Part shown: positions 1 to 7,916 of the stretch, one piece after another
Numbering within the stretch: the stretch's first letter is position 1
Layout of the letters: each line of letters opens with the position of its first letter
NCBI RefSeq assembly: GCF_965198245.1
Contig: NZ_OZ240249.1
Span: forward strand, 1,550,001-1,614,000
Length of the DNA: 64,000 nt
DNA from: Poriferisodalis sp965198245
Lineage (GTDB): Bacteria; Actinomycetota; Acidimicrobiia; Acidimicrobiales; Poriferisodalaceae
Direction of reading: 5' to 3'
The notes under the pieces: generated by a model
The model's database searches: none
Told to the model about the DNA's origin: nothing
What the model saw: only the letters and a program-made list of their open reading frames with translations
Position numbers and translations under genes: made by a program

Positions 1-82
1 CGGACCGGGATCAGCCGGCGGGCGGGCCGCAGCCTAAGCGGCCGCGTGGAGAGGTGACGTCTCGGAAAGCTGCCGTCGAGCG

Positions 83-189
83 TTCTTTGTGCAAATTTGC
101 CGCCTGTGGCGGCATTTCTGCGCAAAGTCCGACGCCAAACAATTCTCTGTGCAATATTGCCGCCTGTAGCGGCATTTCTGCGCAAAGTC
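83..189. repeat. Two tandem imperfect palindromes, 60-bp period
   Basis: Two near-identical 47-bp units (83-129 and 143-189) are spaced exactly 60 bp apart. Each is an imperfect palindrome whose centre is GCCGCC-TGT-GGCGGC (slightly altered in the second) and whose outer arms resemble CTTTG..GC / GC..CAAAG. They look like a small REP-type repeat cluster or a tandem hairpin. They lie just downstream of the minus-strand hydrolase gene, so a role in termination or mRNA 3'-end protection is possible. I see no convincing gene in 1-234. Confidence 0.6.
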
Positions 190-234
190 GAGAACGGCGG
201 GGCTGCCCGACTTCGCCGCCAATCCGTTCAGACT

Positions 235-1359
235 CTAAGCGGTGTGGGTGTGCACCCAGTCGGTGATCAGATCGGCTGCCTCGGCCCTCGCACCTGAAGG
301 CTGCCGAAGGTAATGGTCGCCGGCGATGCTGTGCAACGGCACGTCGGGCGCACCGGGTCGGCCGCGCAGCGCGCCGACGATCTTGGCCGTGTCGGAGGTG
401 AAGATACCCGTGTCGGCATCAGCATCGATGACGATCGCCGGCAGCGTGATGTGCTGCGCCTGGTCGGTGCTGCACTGCGAGTCGCTGAGGCTCCACATCG
501 ACAACCAGGTCCGCAGGGAGCTGACCGTGCCGACACCGAAGATCCCGTAGTTGGCCCGGCGCGGATCGCCGAGATAGCAACCGGGCACGCTTCGCTGGCT
601 GGGGTCGATCGAGCCGTCGAGCATGCGCAGGTCGGCCCACAGTCGCGGGACCACGAACAGGCGCTCGCGGTGTCCCGCAGCAGCCAGTCGATCCAGCTCG
701 TCCTTGCACCACGCGGTGATGCGGTCGTTGCGCGCACGCTGCGCGCTCCGGTACGCACCAATGAACTCAGGATCGAACGGGGGCTGCCGATCCGCGGCGT
801 AGGGGTCAAGGTTTGGGTCGACGCTGAGGGGATCGTTCTCGTCGGTGATCGATGGGTCCATCCAGTTCGTCAGCACTTCAGCGCGGCCGGTGTGCGCCAC
901 GATGGAGACGTACAGGTCGCCTCCCGCCAGATCGTCGATCGCTGGGCTGAGACTTCGCCGGCTGTACTCGGGAACCAGGTTGGGTGCCGTGGCCTGGGCT
1001 TGATAGGTGGCCATGAGCGAACCCCCGCCGCTGTTGCCCAGCAGCACAACGCAGTCGACGCCCTGGCTGCGCAGCCATCGGACCCCGACATCAATGTCCG
1101 CGAGAGCCAGATCGGCCAGGAAGTACGGCTCGGCACCCCGGAAGCGGGTGTTCCAGCCCAGGAAGCCCAAGCCACGCTCGGCGATGAATTCGGCCAAGTA
1201 GTGCTCGCTGAAGTCGATGTTGTAGTGGGTGGCGATCAGTGCTGTGCGAGGCTCGCGGCCCTCGGGCCGGCAGTAGACGCCCTGGCAGGGATGCCCGCCG
1301 ACGCCGGCTCGGGGGGCGCTAGCGCTCGGCAGCGCGACGAACTCACGGATGATCCCCAT
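235..1359 (-). CDS. alpha/beta hydrolase
   Basis: A 374-residue protein with an alpha/beta-hydrolase layout. An N-terminal strand region is followed by a nucleophile elbow G-N-S-G-G-G (Ser110), an acidic region around I-D-A-D-A-D (about 310) and a late G-D-H (about 350), which would complete a Ser-Asp-His triad. There is no signal peptide, so it is probably a cytoplasmic esterase or acyl hydrolase; the substrate cannot be told. The long segment between nucleophile and acid, rich in charged and Trp residues, may be a lid. The VOC gene lies 18 bp upstream on the same strand, so the two probably form an operon. The ATG start begins with M-G-I-I-R. Confidence 0.8.
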   Translation of the reverse strand: MGIIREFVALPSASAPRAGVGGHPCQGVYCRPEGREPRTALIATHYNIDFSEHYLAEFIAERGLGFLGWNTRFRGAEPYFLADLALADIDVGVRWLRSQGVDCVVLLGNSGGGSLMATYQAQATAPNLVPEYSRRSLSPAIDDLAGGDLYVSIVAHTGRAEVLTNWMDPSITDENDPLSVDPNLDPYAADRQPPFDPEFIGAYRSAQRARNDRITAWCKDELDRLAAAGHRERLFVVPRLWADLRMLDGSIDPSQRSVPGCYLGDPRRANYGIFGVGTVSSLRTWLSMWSLSDSQCSTDQAQHITLPAIVIDADADTGIFTSDTAKIVGALRGRPGAPDVPLHSIAGDHYLRQPSGARAEAADLITDWVHTHTA

Positions 1360-1377
1360 CTGCAGGCTGGCCCTTGT

Positions 1378-1878
1378 TCAGGCCGAGGCGTCAGTGGGCA
1401 CCGGGGCGCGTATCACCGCAAGTGCCCCCTCGGGGTCGGGTTCGAAGCCGGTCGTGTCCGCACACAGCTCGACCATGATGCCGTTCGGGTCGAGGTAGTA
1501 GAGCGACTGGCACCAGCCATGGTCGATGTCCATGAGCGGCTTCATCCCGGCCCCGGTCATGCGGTTGCGGACGGTCTCTTGCATTTCAGGTGTGGCCCGC
1601 ACTGCGACGTGGTTGACCCAGACCGGCAGTCCCACCGACTTGCTGAGATCAGTGCTGAAGTCGGCCTGCTCGCCCATGTTGGAGATCTGGAAGAACGCAA
1701 TGCACTCCCCGTCGCCGATGTCATAGAAGACGTGCTTGATCCAGCCCGTAGGACCGCCGTCGGGCGTCGGGCGCTCGTCCTGCTCGGCGTGGACCAGCGG
1801 GAACCCCATGAGCTCCTCATAGAAGCGGTGCGTCGCCTCGAGGTCCTTTGTTGCGTATGCGACGTGATGAAGTCCCAT
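1378..1878 (-). CDS. VOC-family (glyoxalase/dioxygenase fold) protein
   Basis: A 166-residue vicinal-oxygen-chelate protein with two beta-alpha-beta-beta-beta modules. The first begins G-L-H-H-V-A-Y-A-T-K-D-L (residues 2-13). The second begins W-V-N-H-V-A-V-R and ends D-P-N-G-I-M-V-E-L. The His near residue 5, the His of the second module and the Glu of M-V-E-L are placed as metal ligands in this superfamily. These folds include glyoxalase I, extradiol dioxygenases and epimerases; the substrate is unknown. The start is ATG at 1878, and the gene is probably co-transcribed with the hydrolase 18 bp downstream. Confidence 0.85.
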   Translation of the reverse strand: MGLHHVAYATKDLEATHRFYEELMGFPLVHAEQDERPTPDGGPTGWIKHVFYDIGDGECIAFFQISNMGEQADFSTDLSKSVGLPVWVNHVAVRATPEMQETVRNRMTGAGMKPLMDIDHGWCQSLYYLDPNGIMVELCADTTGFEPDPEGALAVIRAPVPTDASA

Positions 1879-2022
1879 GCTTCCCCCTGCTGGACCGGCC
1901 CTTCTGCGAGCGATGGCGTTCTGCGGTGTCGATGCGCGGACACTGGCTTTGCCGTAACACGCGGTCTCAGGCTGTCACATTCCTGCAGGCCGATTCGCCA
2001 AGTCGGCCCGCAGCTGTATGGA

Positions 2023-2505
2023 TCACTCAAGCGGGAAGGTCGCGACGTCCACGTAGCCGCCCCAAGGTGCCGATTCGACGAGGCTGATCTGGGACACGTC
2101 GAACACTTCGTGAAGCCGTGGCCAGTCCACCTGAGGCGGGCGGCGACGGAACCGTGCCACGGTCAGGTGGCCCACGAACGGGTGGTCCGGCGGCGTGTCG
2201 CCGATGAACCGGGTGGGCTCGATGACCGAGGCGGCCAACTCGTCGACGCCCTCGGCAGGCAGCATGAGCACACCACGGCCCAGTCGTTCTGGAGCTGGAC
2301 CAATGGTCACCTGAGCAGTGGGAAGCGTCGTCGATTCCAAGGTGCTGCGCGTCTCGTGCTGGTCGCACTCGCCGAGGAATCGCAACGTGATGTGCAAACG
2401 GTGTGGCTTCGTCCATCTGACTCCCGGAGCGGCCGGTCGAGCAAGCCCAGCCAATTTGTCGACGACAGATTCGGGCGGCCACACGGCGACGAACAAGCGC
2501 GGCAC
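2023..2505 (-). CDS. thpR: RNA 2',3'-cyclic phosphodiesterase (2H family)
   Basis: A 160-residue protein with the two HxT signatures of the 2H phosphoesterase / 2'-5' RNA ligase family: H-I-T (38-40) and H-L-T (113-115), plus the family N-terminus R-L-F-V-A-V. Members open 2',3'-cyclic phosphates on RNA ends, and the length is normal for ThpR. It starts with GTG at 2505. It is divergent from the lipoprotein gene at 2570, leaving a 64-bp shared promoter region. Confidence 0.88.
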   Translation of the reverse strand: MPRLFVAVWPPESVVDKLAGLARPAAPGVRWTKPHRLHITLRFLGECDQHETRSTLESTTLPTAQVTIGPAPERLGRGVLMLPAEGVDELAASVIEPTRFIGDTPPDHPFVGHLTVARFRRRPPQVDWPRLHEVFDVSQISLVESAPWGGYVDVATFPLE

Positions 2506-2569
2506 GGCGTGAAACTAGTGGCCTGTTGCGACATCTGAGAACGCCTGGCGGCGGGTTACGCTCCCAACC

Positions 2570-3901
2570 GTGGCCCGCCTCCTGCGACGCGCGACAACTC
2601 TCGTCGCCTGCTGCCTTGCGAGTACGGGCCTCGTGGCTGGCTGCAGCAGCGACAGTGACGAGACACCGCAAACGGTGGTCGAGGGCACGGCCGCGCCGGC
2701 CGCAGCGACCACGGAAGCCCCGGTGAGCGACACCTTGGCACCCGACCCTGATGAGGGAAGCGGCGCAGAGCGCCACGACGAAGACGGCGATGACCTTGAG
2801 TCACGCGACGAGGACGGGGGCGATCGTCACGACGGCGATGACGATGGCTACGAGGATGAGCAAGGCGACGACGCCGATGACTCGTCTCGGGACGACGACG
2901 ACGCCGATGCATCGGTTGATGTCGATTTGGACGATCGTTCCGATCGCGACGACGGTGACGATGGTTACGAGGACGATGATCAGGGGGAGGACGGCCGCGA
3001 GGACGACGACACCGGCGACGGCCAAGAGTCGGTTGATGACGATTCGGATGATCGTTCCGATGACGATGGTCACGAGGATGACGATCAGGGGGAGGACGGC
3101 CGCGAAGACGACGACACCGGCGATGAACAAGAGTCGGTTGATGACGATTCGAATGATCGTTCCGATGACGACGTCGATGAGAACGGTGCCGAAAGCGATG
3201 ACGGCGATGACGGTGGCGAAGCCGGTGAGTCAGATGATCGGGAAGCCGAGTCCAGTGATGATCAGAATCCTGATGACGACCCCGCCACGGATGAGGATGA
3301 GGACCGCCAACAGGACGACGCAAGCGACGCGGCTGACGACGAGGCAGATGGTGACGCAGCGGAAGCATCCGACGATGAGCCGGGGGAGGGCACGGAACCA
3401 GACCCTGAGGACGACGAGTCTGAGGACGACCAGACGGACGCCGGCGGCGAAGCCGAAGACGTCACCACGCAACCCGAGCCGACCGAAAATCCGGCCCAAG
3501 TGCTGGCGCTCGCTGTACCACAGCTGGATGGCACAACCTTCGACATCGAAGCGGTGGCCGGCAGGGACGTACTGCTGTGGTTCTGGGCGCCGTGGTGACC
3601 GAATTGCCGGAGGGAAGCGCCTGCGGTCGCAGCGCTGAAGTCACAGCACGGAGACAACCTCGTCCTTGTCGGCATTCCCGGGCGCGATACCCCAGCGGCG
3701 ATGTCGCGCTTCGTGAGCACGTACGGCGTCGGAAACATGCCGCACCTACCCGACGAGAACGGCGACCTTTGGAGGAGGTTCGGCGTGAGCTATCAGCCCC
3801 GCTGGCTGCTGATCCGTGCCGACGGCACCGAGGAACCTGGCGGCGGCGTCCCACCCGACAGCATCGTCCAAGACGCCCTCACCCCTGGAGCCCCCGGCTG
3901 A
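2570..3901 (+). CDS. secreted thioredoxin-like lipoprotein, probable selenoprotein (in-frame TGA = Sec343)
   Basis: Reading the TGA at 3596-3598 as an amino acid gives 443 residues. Residues 1-25 are a lipoprotein signal with lipobox L-V-A-G-C25. About residues 58-305 are an extremely Asp/Glu-rich linker with 35-residue internal repeats. Residues about 316-443 are a TlpA/DsbE-type thioredoxin domain like mycobacterial MPT53: V-L-L-W-F-W-A-P-W, then TGA, then P-N-C-R-R-E-A-P, and later G-V-S-Y-Q-P-R-W-L-L with the cis-Pro region. The TGA sits exactly where the first Cys of the W-C-P-x-C redox motif is expected, giving U343-P-N-C346. The downstream 100 codons remain in frame, are family-like and end at TGA 3899-3901. 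The start is GTG. The protein would be an extracytoplasmic thiol-disulfide or selenol oxidoreductase. The alternative is a nonsense mutation (TGC/TGT to TGA), in which case everything after 3598 is lost. No sel genes are in the window. Confidence 0.8.
2757..3470 (+). repeat. Asp-rich coding repeat, 105-bp period
   Basis: This is the linker of the thioredoxin-like lipoprotein. Two copies of a 35-codon unit are nearly identical (starting about 2970 and 3075; the CAGGGGG landmark is at 2981 and 3086). A more degenerate copy lies upstream from about 2845. The encoded unit contains D-D-D-Q-G-E-D-G-R-E-D-D-D-T-G-D and Q-E-S-V-D-D-D-S. It gives a long polyanionic spacer between membrane anchor and catalytic domain. 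Confidence 0.8.
3596..3636 (+). promoter_or_regulatory. candidate bacterial SECIS element with Sec TGA codon
   Basis: After the TGA (3596-3598) the mRNA can fold A-G-C-G-C (3616-3620) with G-C-G-C-U (3632-3636), a bulged C3621, then U-G-C (3622-3624) with G-C-A (3629-3631), and an apical loop G-G-U-C (3625-3628). One 5' bulge, three pairs and a GGUC loop is the same upper-stem layout as the well-studied E. coli fdhF SECIS, where SelB recognises the bulged U and the loop G-U. Here the bulge is C, and the loop starts 26 nt after the TGA rather than 18. That is my reading by eye; no folding calculation was run. Confidence 0.7.
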
Positions 3902-3912
3902 TCCGGGCTCAG

Positions 3913-4734
3913 CTATTCGGCGTCGGCCAGCAGTTCACGCAGGAGAGCGGGAGGATCGTCTGCGGTGATCAGTGCTTCGCCGATCAACGCAGCGTGGTAG
4001 CCGGCGTCCAAGATTGTTCTCATCGGCGTTCCGCCTGGCACGCCGATGCCTGACGCCGCGACGAGCAGGATCCCGTCGTCGATTCTCTCGAAGCAGCGGC
4101 TGACCCGTACTGCCTTGTCGTAGTCCACGGTGAACTTCGTCGATTCGGGGTTGTCACGCTGGTTGATCGCGATCATGTAGGCGCCGAGGTCGACTGCCAC
4201 TTCGAACTCGGCCTCGTCTCGTACCTCAGTCAGCACGTCAACGCCGAGCGACAGAGCAAGCTCTTGCATCGGCGGCAGTTGCGACGGCTCGATGTCGGCG
4301 AGGATGACGAGCAATGCGTCGGCACCCATGGCGTGGCTGTCGCGCACATCGTCGAGCGTGCGCAGGAAGTCCTTGCGCAGGACCGGCAGTCCGGTGACGT
4401 CCTTGGCGGCCTGCAAGTCCTCGGGGGAGCCGCTGAACCGTTCGCTCTCGGTCAGCACCGACAGACACGCCGCCCCGCCGGCCTTGTACTCGGACGCAAG
4501 ATCGGCGGCGTCTGCGTCGGCCCGCAACGCCCCGCGTGACGGCGAGCGGCGTTTGATCTCGGCGATTACCGAGAGTCCTTCTTCCCGCAGCGCAGCGGCG
4601 AATCGATGTCCGGTCGCCACCGATCTCGCCTCGGCATCGTCTTCAGCAGCGTTGTCAGCAGCCATAGGGACGATCTCACTCCGCGACTCGGCAATGCCTA
4701 AGAGATTGGCCCGCGACTCTACGGGCCGCAACAT
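3913..4734 (-). CDS. indole-3-glycerol phosphate synthase-like protein (TrpC family)
   Basis: A 273-residue TIM-barrel protein with most IGPS landmarks: I-A-E-I-K-R-R-S-P-S (Glu59, Lys61), V-L-R-K-D-F (Lys121), L-T-E-V-R-D (Glu170) and A-I-N-Q-R-D-N (Asn191). In the family these residues bind CdRP and catalyse ring closure in tryptophan synthesis. Two deviations stand out. The usual I-N-N-R is I-N-Q-R, and the late V-x-E-S-G-I motif reads V-A-A-S-G-I, so the conserved Glu is Ala227. There are no trp genes nearby. It may be a second, divergent TrpC paralogue or an enzyme of changed specificity. It is convergent with the thioredoxin-like gene (11-bp gap). Confidence 0.75.
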   Translation of the reverse strand: MLRPVESRANLLGIAESRSEIVPMAADNAAEDDAEARSVATGHRFAAALREEGLSVIAEIKRRSPSRGALRADADAADLASEYKAGGAACLSVLTESERFSGSPEDLQAAKDVTGLPVLRKDFLRTLDDVRDSHAMGADALLVILADIEPSQLPPMQELALSLGVDVLTEVRDEAEFEVAVDLGAYMIAINQRDNPESTKFTVDYDKAVRVSRCFERIDDGILLVAASGIGVPGGTPMRTILDAGYHAALIGEALITADDPPALLRELLADAE

Positions 4735-4855
4735 GAACTAGGGCCTCTGTGCGCCGCCAGCGAGTCCTCGAAGTGGCGGTTCTCGCCGGGGCTCAGTGCC
4801 CGTACGACAGAAATCGCTTGGGTGTTCGGCAAATATCGAAATATATTCAAGTTCC

Positions 4856-5110
4856 ATGGATGAAGAGCTCTTGAATGATGACGGCGGTGAATTGCAGCGC
4901 CGTGAGCTGCGTGCCGCAGGAGTGCTCATCGCATCCGACGCAAGGCTGCGGCCGACCACCACGATGGTCGCCGACGACGAGGCGGGCGACACGATCGCGG
5001 TCGCCGCCCTACTGCTCGACGTGACCCGCCCGGACTGCGTTGATCGAGTCGTGAGCTGGCTGCGCGATACGGCGACGCTCCTCGAGACCATCCGCGAGCT
5101 CGAGCGCTGA
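4856..5110 (+). CDS. small acidic hypothetical protein (84 aa)
   Basis: The frame starting at ATG 4856 (M-D-E-E-L-L-N-D-D) encodes 84 residues, acidic at the N-terminus, with a central hydrophobic stretch A-V-A-A-L-L-L-D-V and a helical, Arg/Glu-rich end. An AT-rich stretch (4831-4850) precedes it and could hold the promoter. The open frame extends upstream to a GTG at 4796, but that extension has no convincing protein character. I do not recognise a family. It stands alone between trpC-like and the truncated nuclease-like gene. Confidence 0.5.
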   Translation: MDEELLNDDGGELQRRELRAAGVLIASDARLRPTTTMVADDEAGDTIAVAALLLDVTRPDCVDRVVSWLRDTATLLETIRELER

Positions 5111-5326
5111 GCCCGCATCAACTCAATGTCGACGAGGAGCCTCTCCACGAGTAACTGCGGGAGCGAAACACGTGCCTATGGGCCACCGCGCTGCCACGCC
5201 GCTCCAGCGACCACAGCTAGTTTTCTCTGGGTGATGCTGTCTGTCAGAGAATTGCACAAGGTGATCGCGGCTACCGCGCATTGCGTGGCGCTGGATCGCT
5301 TTGCTTACTCGAACATCCCCAGATAA

Positions 5327-5800
5327 GTGACGGGACGAATCGTGGACTCCAATCATCCTGATGTCACGGCCCAGCTCGATTCCCTCTATGAATGGGAGCC
5401 CTCTGAACTCGACGCCGGCCTGCGCGCAGCCCAAGCGCGTGCGGTATCGATTAGGGCACTGGATATCGAGGGTTTCCGGTGCTGGGCGCTCGGCGATCTC
5501 ACTGACAACAGGAACCGGGGGCTGTTCGCGGAGTGGCTGGTCGGCCAGGCGCTCGACGCGGTTGACGAGGCTGAGCCCCGTCGGGAATGGGATGCCTTCG
5601 ATCTGGCGTACGGCAGTCTTCGCATTGAGGTGAAGGCATCTGGCCGCAGTCAAACGTGGAACCCAAACGAATCGGCGACGCCACGCTTTGACATCGCTCC
5701 CCGTAGGCACTCATGGGTGGCCGTCACTGACGAGTGGTTTGAGGCATGTGCAAGCCCGGCAGGCCGTGGAGACACTGCACAGACTCATCGGCAGCTCTGA
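5327..5800 (+). pseudogene. truncated PD-(D/E)XK-like nuclease gene
   Basis: The 157-residue frame (GTG at 5327) is homologous to the minus-strand gene at 26339-26893. Shared segments are W-A-L-G-D-L-x-D-N-R-N-R-G-L-F-A-E-W-L-V-G, then W-D-A-F-D-L and I-E-V-K-A-S-G-R-S-Q-x-W-N-P-N. The E...D...ExK arrangement suggests the PD-(D/E)XK nuclease superfamily. Homology stops at about residue 133 (V-A-V-T-D). The last 24 residues are unrelated and the conserved C-terminal half is missing, so this is a 3'-truncated copy fused to foreign sequence. It may still be expressed but probably is not functional. Confidence 0.65.
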
Positions 5801-6163
5801 GGATTCGCGTGAGAACCCTCAGTGGGATTGGGTGCACAGCTCGGCTCGGACGTCCAAGAATTCGCGGCACCCTCCGACAAGGGTGCGAAGGGTCGGGTTG
5901 GCTGGCTCGTGCGGCAATTGCGCGAAGCTCCAGATGATTTGATCGTCGAGGCATTCACTCGGGGCTCCAAGTCGCCGGAGATCGCCACACTTGAAGATCT
6001 TCGGGAAGACACTGCGCTCGTGTTGCGCAGCAGACAGAACCCTCCCGTGAGATTCAGGGTCACGCAGCGAAGCGAGATGGGCCAAGGGCGGCGGACGACA
6101 CGCAAACTCGGATTTACGGACTCGGTACGACTTGATCCTGGGTTTTCTTCGGTTCACGACTAG
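5742..6163 (+). pseudogene. frameshifted remnant of an unidentified gene
   Basis: A protein-like stretch starts in one frame (about 5742-5830: A-V-E-T-L-H-R-L-I-G-S-S-E) and continues in another from about 5830 to the TAG at 6161-6163 (G-R-V-G-W-L-V-R-Q-L-R-E-A-P-D-D then L-I-V-E-A-F-T-R-G). The second part has good coding character and a clean end, but no start of its own apart from ATG 5822 mid-sequence. Stops at 5798 and 5810 separate it from the nuclease-like fragment upstream. I do not recognise the family. It overlaps the end of the convergent CWB2 gene by 4 bp. Confidence 0.45.
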
Positions 6164-7263
6164 TGGTCTGTCGTGACGACCTCTTCGCCTCGTTGCAGGT
6201 AGGCGTCGATGGCCTCCTGGGAGACGGCGGCGTTCCCGCCGATCACGATGAGCATCAATGGGTCGTCGCCGCACTTGGCCTGAGCTGCGCGAGCCTCGTC
6301 GAGATAGGCCATCGTTGCTGCGGGCAGCTCGTCGGGGGCGGTGAGCAACAGCGGCGCGCCGTAACGCGCCAGCATGGGCGTAGCACTGAATGCGTCGTAC
6401 GGCACCCATGCCCGTGTGAGGCCGACAGCGAGACTCCTGCCGCCGAGGTGGCAGGACCCCAGTCCAGTGATGTGAGCGACTTCAACGGCAGTCTCGAACC
6501 GCGTCTCGCCGGCCACTCTCAAGGTCCGGATGTCGAGCTTGCGAATCGAGTCCTCGACATCTTGCGAGAGCGCCGCTGTGCCGCCCATGAGGATCACCTG
6601 TTCGACGTCGTGAGAACTGAGGAATTCTCGGATCTTCGAGTGCAGGGCGTGTGGTGGGTTCAGCAGGATCGGCAAGTTTTCGCGGGCGGCCAGCTGCCCG
6701 ACGACGGGCACATCTGCGAACACCTCGCCGCTCGCCAAGATGACTGTCCGCACACCGCGAAATTGAGACAAGCCCCCGAGACGCTCCGCCACCGCCACGC
6801 TGGTCAGGAATTGGTCGGTGCCATCGATGCGGGAGACCTCCATGCCGGCTTCTGCAAGCTGGTCGTCGACGGCAGTCGATATTGCATTCGTGCTGATAAG
6901 CCTGACCAAGGGGTACCTGACTGAGGGCGATGTGAAGCGCCTCAGGTACTCCATGGTCTTCGGAGGCACTGTGTTCCGGCGTGTCAAGAGCACCGGCGTG
7001 TCGAATGGGGCTGTCACGACAGCGTCGTGCCATTTGAAGCCCGACACCATCATCACTGAGTCGATAGCGTCGCCTTTGAAGTCCGAGAATGCCTTGGTCG
7101 TCAGCACCGACGTCTCGAAGCGGTCGGCACCGCCATAGCGAACGACGTTGACCTTGGCCAGTGCCGTCTCGACGGGCGTGTCCTCGGTGGCTCCGAGCGG
7201 GGATGCCGCGACTCCCACCGTCATTGCCCCGACGAGAGCAGCGGCCGCCGCGCACCTGATCAT
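6160..7263 (-). CDS. secreted cell-wall-binding-repeat (CWB2) protein
   Basis: A 367-residue protein with an N-terminal signal peptide (M-I-R-C-A-A-A-A-A-L-V-G-A-M-T-V-G-V-A). It contains CWB2-type repeats (Pfam 04122): V-V-R-Y-G-G-A-D-R-F-E-T-S, S-R-I-D-G-T-D-Q-F-L-T-S and L-R-V-A-G-E-T-R-F-E-T-A, each followed by the family's V-I-L-A-S-G / V-I-L-M-G-G-T-A-A-L-S strand pattern. These repeats attach proteins to secondary wall polymers. There is no separate catalytic domain, so the protein seems to be made only of this module. The start is ATG at 7263, chosen because the signal peptide begins there; the open frame runs further upstream without protein character. Confidence 0.8.
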   Translation of the reverse strand: MIRCAAAAALVGAMTVGVAASPLGATEDTPVETALAKVNVVRYGGADRFETSVLTTKAFSDFKGDAIDSVMMVSGFKWHDAVVTAPFDTPVLLTRRNTVPPKTMEYLRRFTSPSVRYPLVRLISTNAISTAVDDQLAEAGMEVSRIDGTDQFLTSVAVAERLGGLSQFRGVRTVILASGEVFADVPVVGQLAARENLPILLNPPHALHSKIREFLSSHDVEQVILMGGTAALSQDVEDSIRKLDIRTLRVAGETRFETAVEVAHITGLGSCHLGGRSLAVGLTRAWVPYDAFSATPMLARYGAPLLLTAPDELPAATMAYLDEARAAQAKCGDDPLMLIVIGGNAAVSQEAIDAYLQRGEEVVTTDH

Positions 7264-7431
7264 CCGTCGACCGCAGCTGGGACTCGGGTGCTTGCATCCC
7301 CACCGACTGCTCGCAGAGCTTGGTCTTCGCAGTCGCTGCGTCACGGACCGCGATCCTTCCACAACTGCATCGGAGCCCCCCGTCGAATCAGCGCGTCTTG
7401 ACCCTGCGCGGGGCGCGGTAGCTTCGCCGCG

Positions 7432-7899
7432 GTGCTGAAGGATCTGCGTGAGCTGCCTCGGACGGTATGGCCCAGAGCCGTGGTGTACGGCGGCATCGCC
7501 GCGGTGCTCATCGGTGTGCCGTCGGACGTGATCGACACGCCGATCTTCGGCCGACCGGTCGCCGTTGGATGGCTCGACTACGTGATCTTGGCGGCCACCT
7601 CGGCCTTGATCGGACTGATTCTGGCGATTCGGCCCTCGCCGAGCAGCGAGGCTGGTACCGAAGCGGCCGTGGAGCGACAAGGCACCGCCACTCTTTGGGG
7701 CGGGTTCGTGTCATTCCTCGCCGTCGGCTGCCCAGTGTGCAACCAGGCAATCGTCGCCCTTGTAGGCGTCTCGGGCGCATTGGCATGGTGGGCGCCGGTG
7801 CAGCCGGTCGTTGGCCTGATCGCTCTCGGCCTCCTGCTGTGGACGCTGCGCAAGCGCTTGCGCACCTATAGCGCTACCGCCTGCCCGATTCCCGCCTGA
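7432..7899 (+). CDS. integral membrane protein with G-C-P-V-C-N motif
   Basis: A 155-residue protein with about four hydrophobic helices and a cytoplasmic basic C-terminus (R-K-R-L-R). The third helix region contains G-C-P-V-C-N, a membrane-embedded CxxC that could bind metal or be redox active, as in MerT-like or DsbD-like transporters, but overall similarity to those is not evident. It starts with GTG at 7432. It is divergent from the CWB2 gene (168 bp between starts). Function unknown. Confidence 0.65.
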   Translation: MLKDLRELPRTVWPRAVVYGGIAAVLIGVPSDVIDTPIFGRPVAVGWLDYVILAATSALIGLILAIRPSPSSEAGTEAAVERQGTATLWGGFVSFLAVGCPVCNQAIVALVGVSGALAWWAPVQPVVGLIALGLLLWTLRKRLRTYSATACPIPA

Positions 7900-7916
7900 T
7901 CCGGGCCCACCAGAGT

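Noticed and set aside
313..2538. 741-codon plus-strand open frame.
   Set aside because: Antisense to the hydrolase, VOC and thpR genes; no domain signs.
5798..5800. Second in-frame TGA considered as selenocysteine (5327 frame continuing to 6163).
   Set aside because: A further in-frame TGA follows at 5810-5812, no Cys-motif context exists, and homology to the paralogue already ended before the TGA.
7264..7680. N-terminal extension of the CWB2 protein.
   Set aside because: It is His/Arg-rich without domain character, overlaps the divergent membrane-protein gene and would bury the signal peptide.
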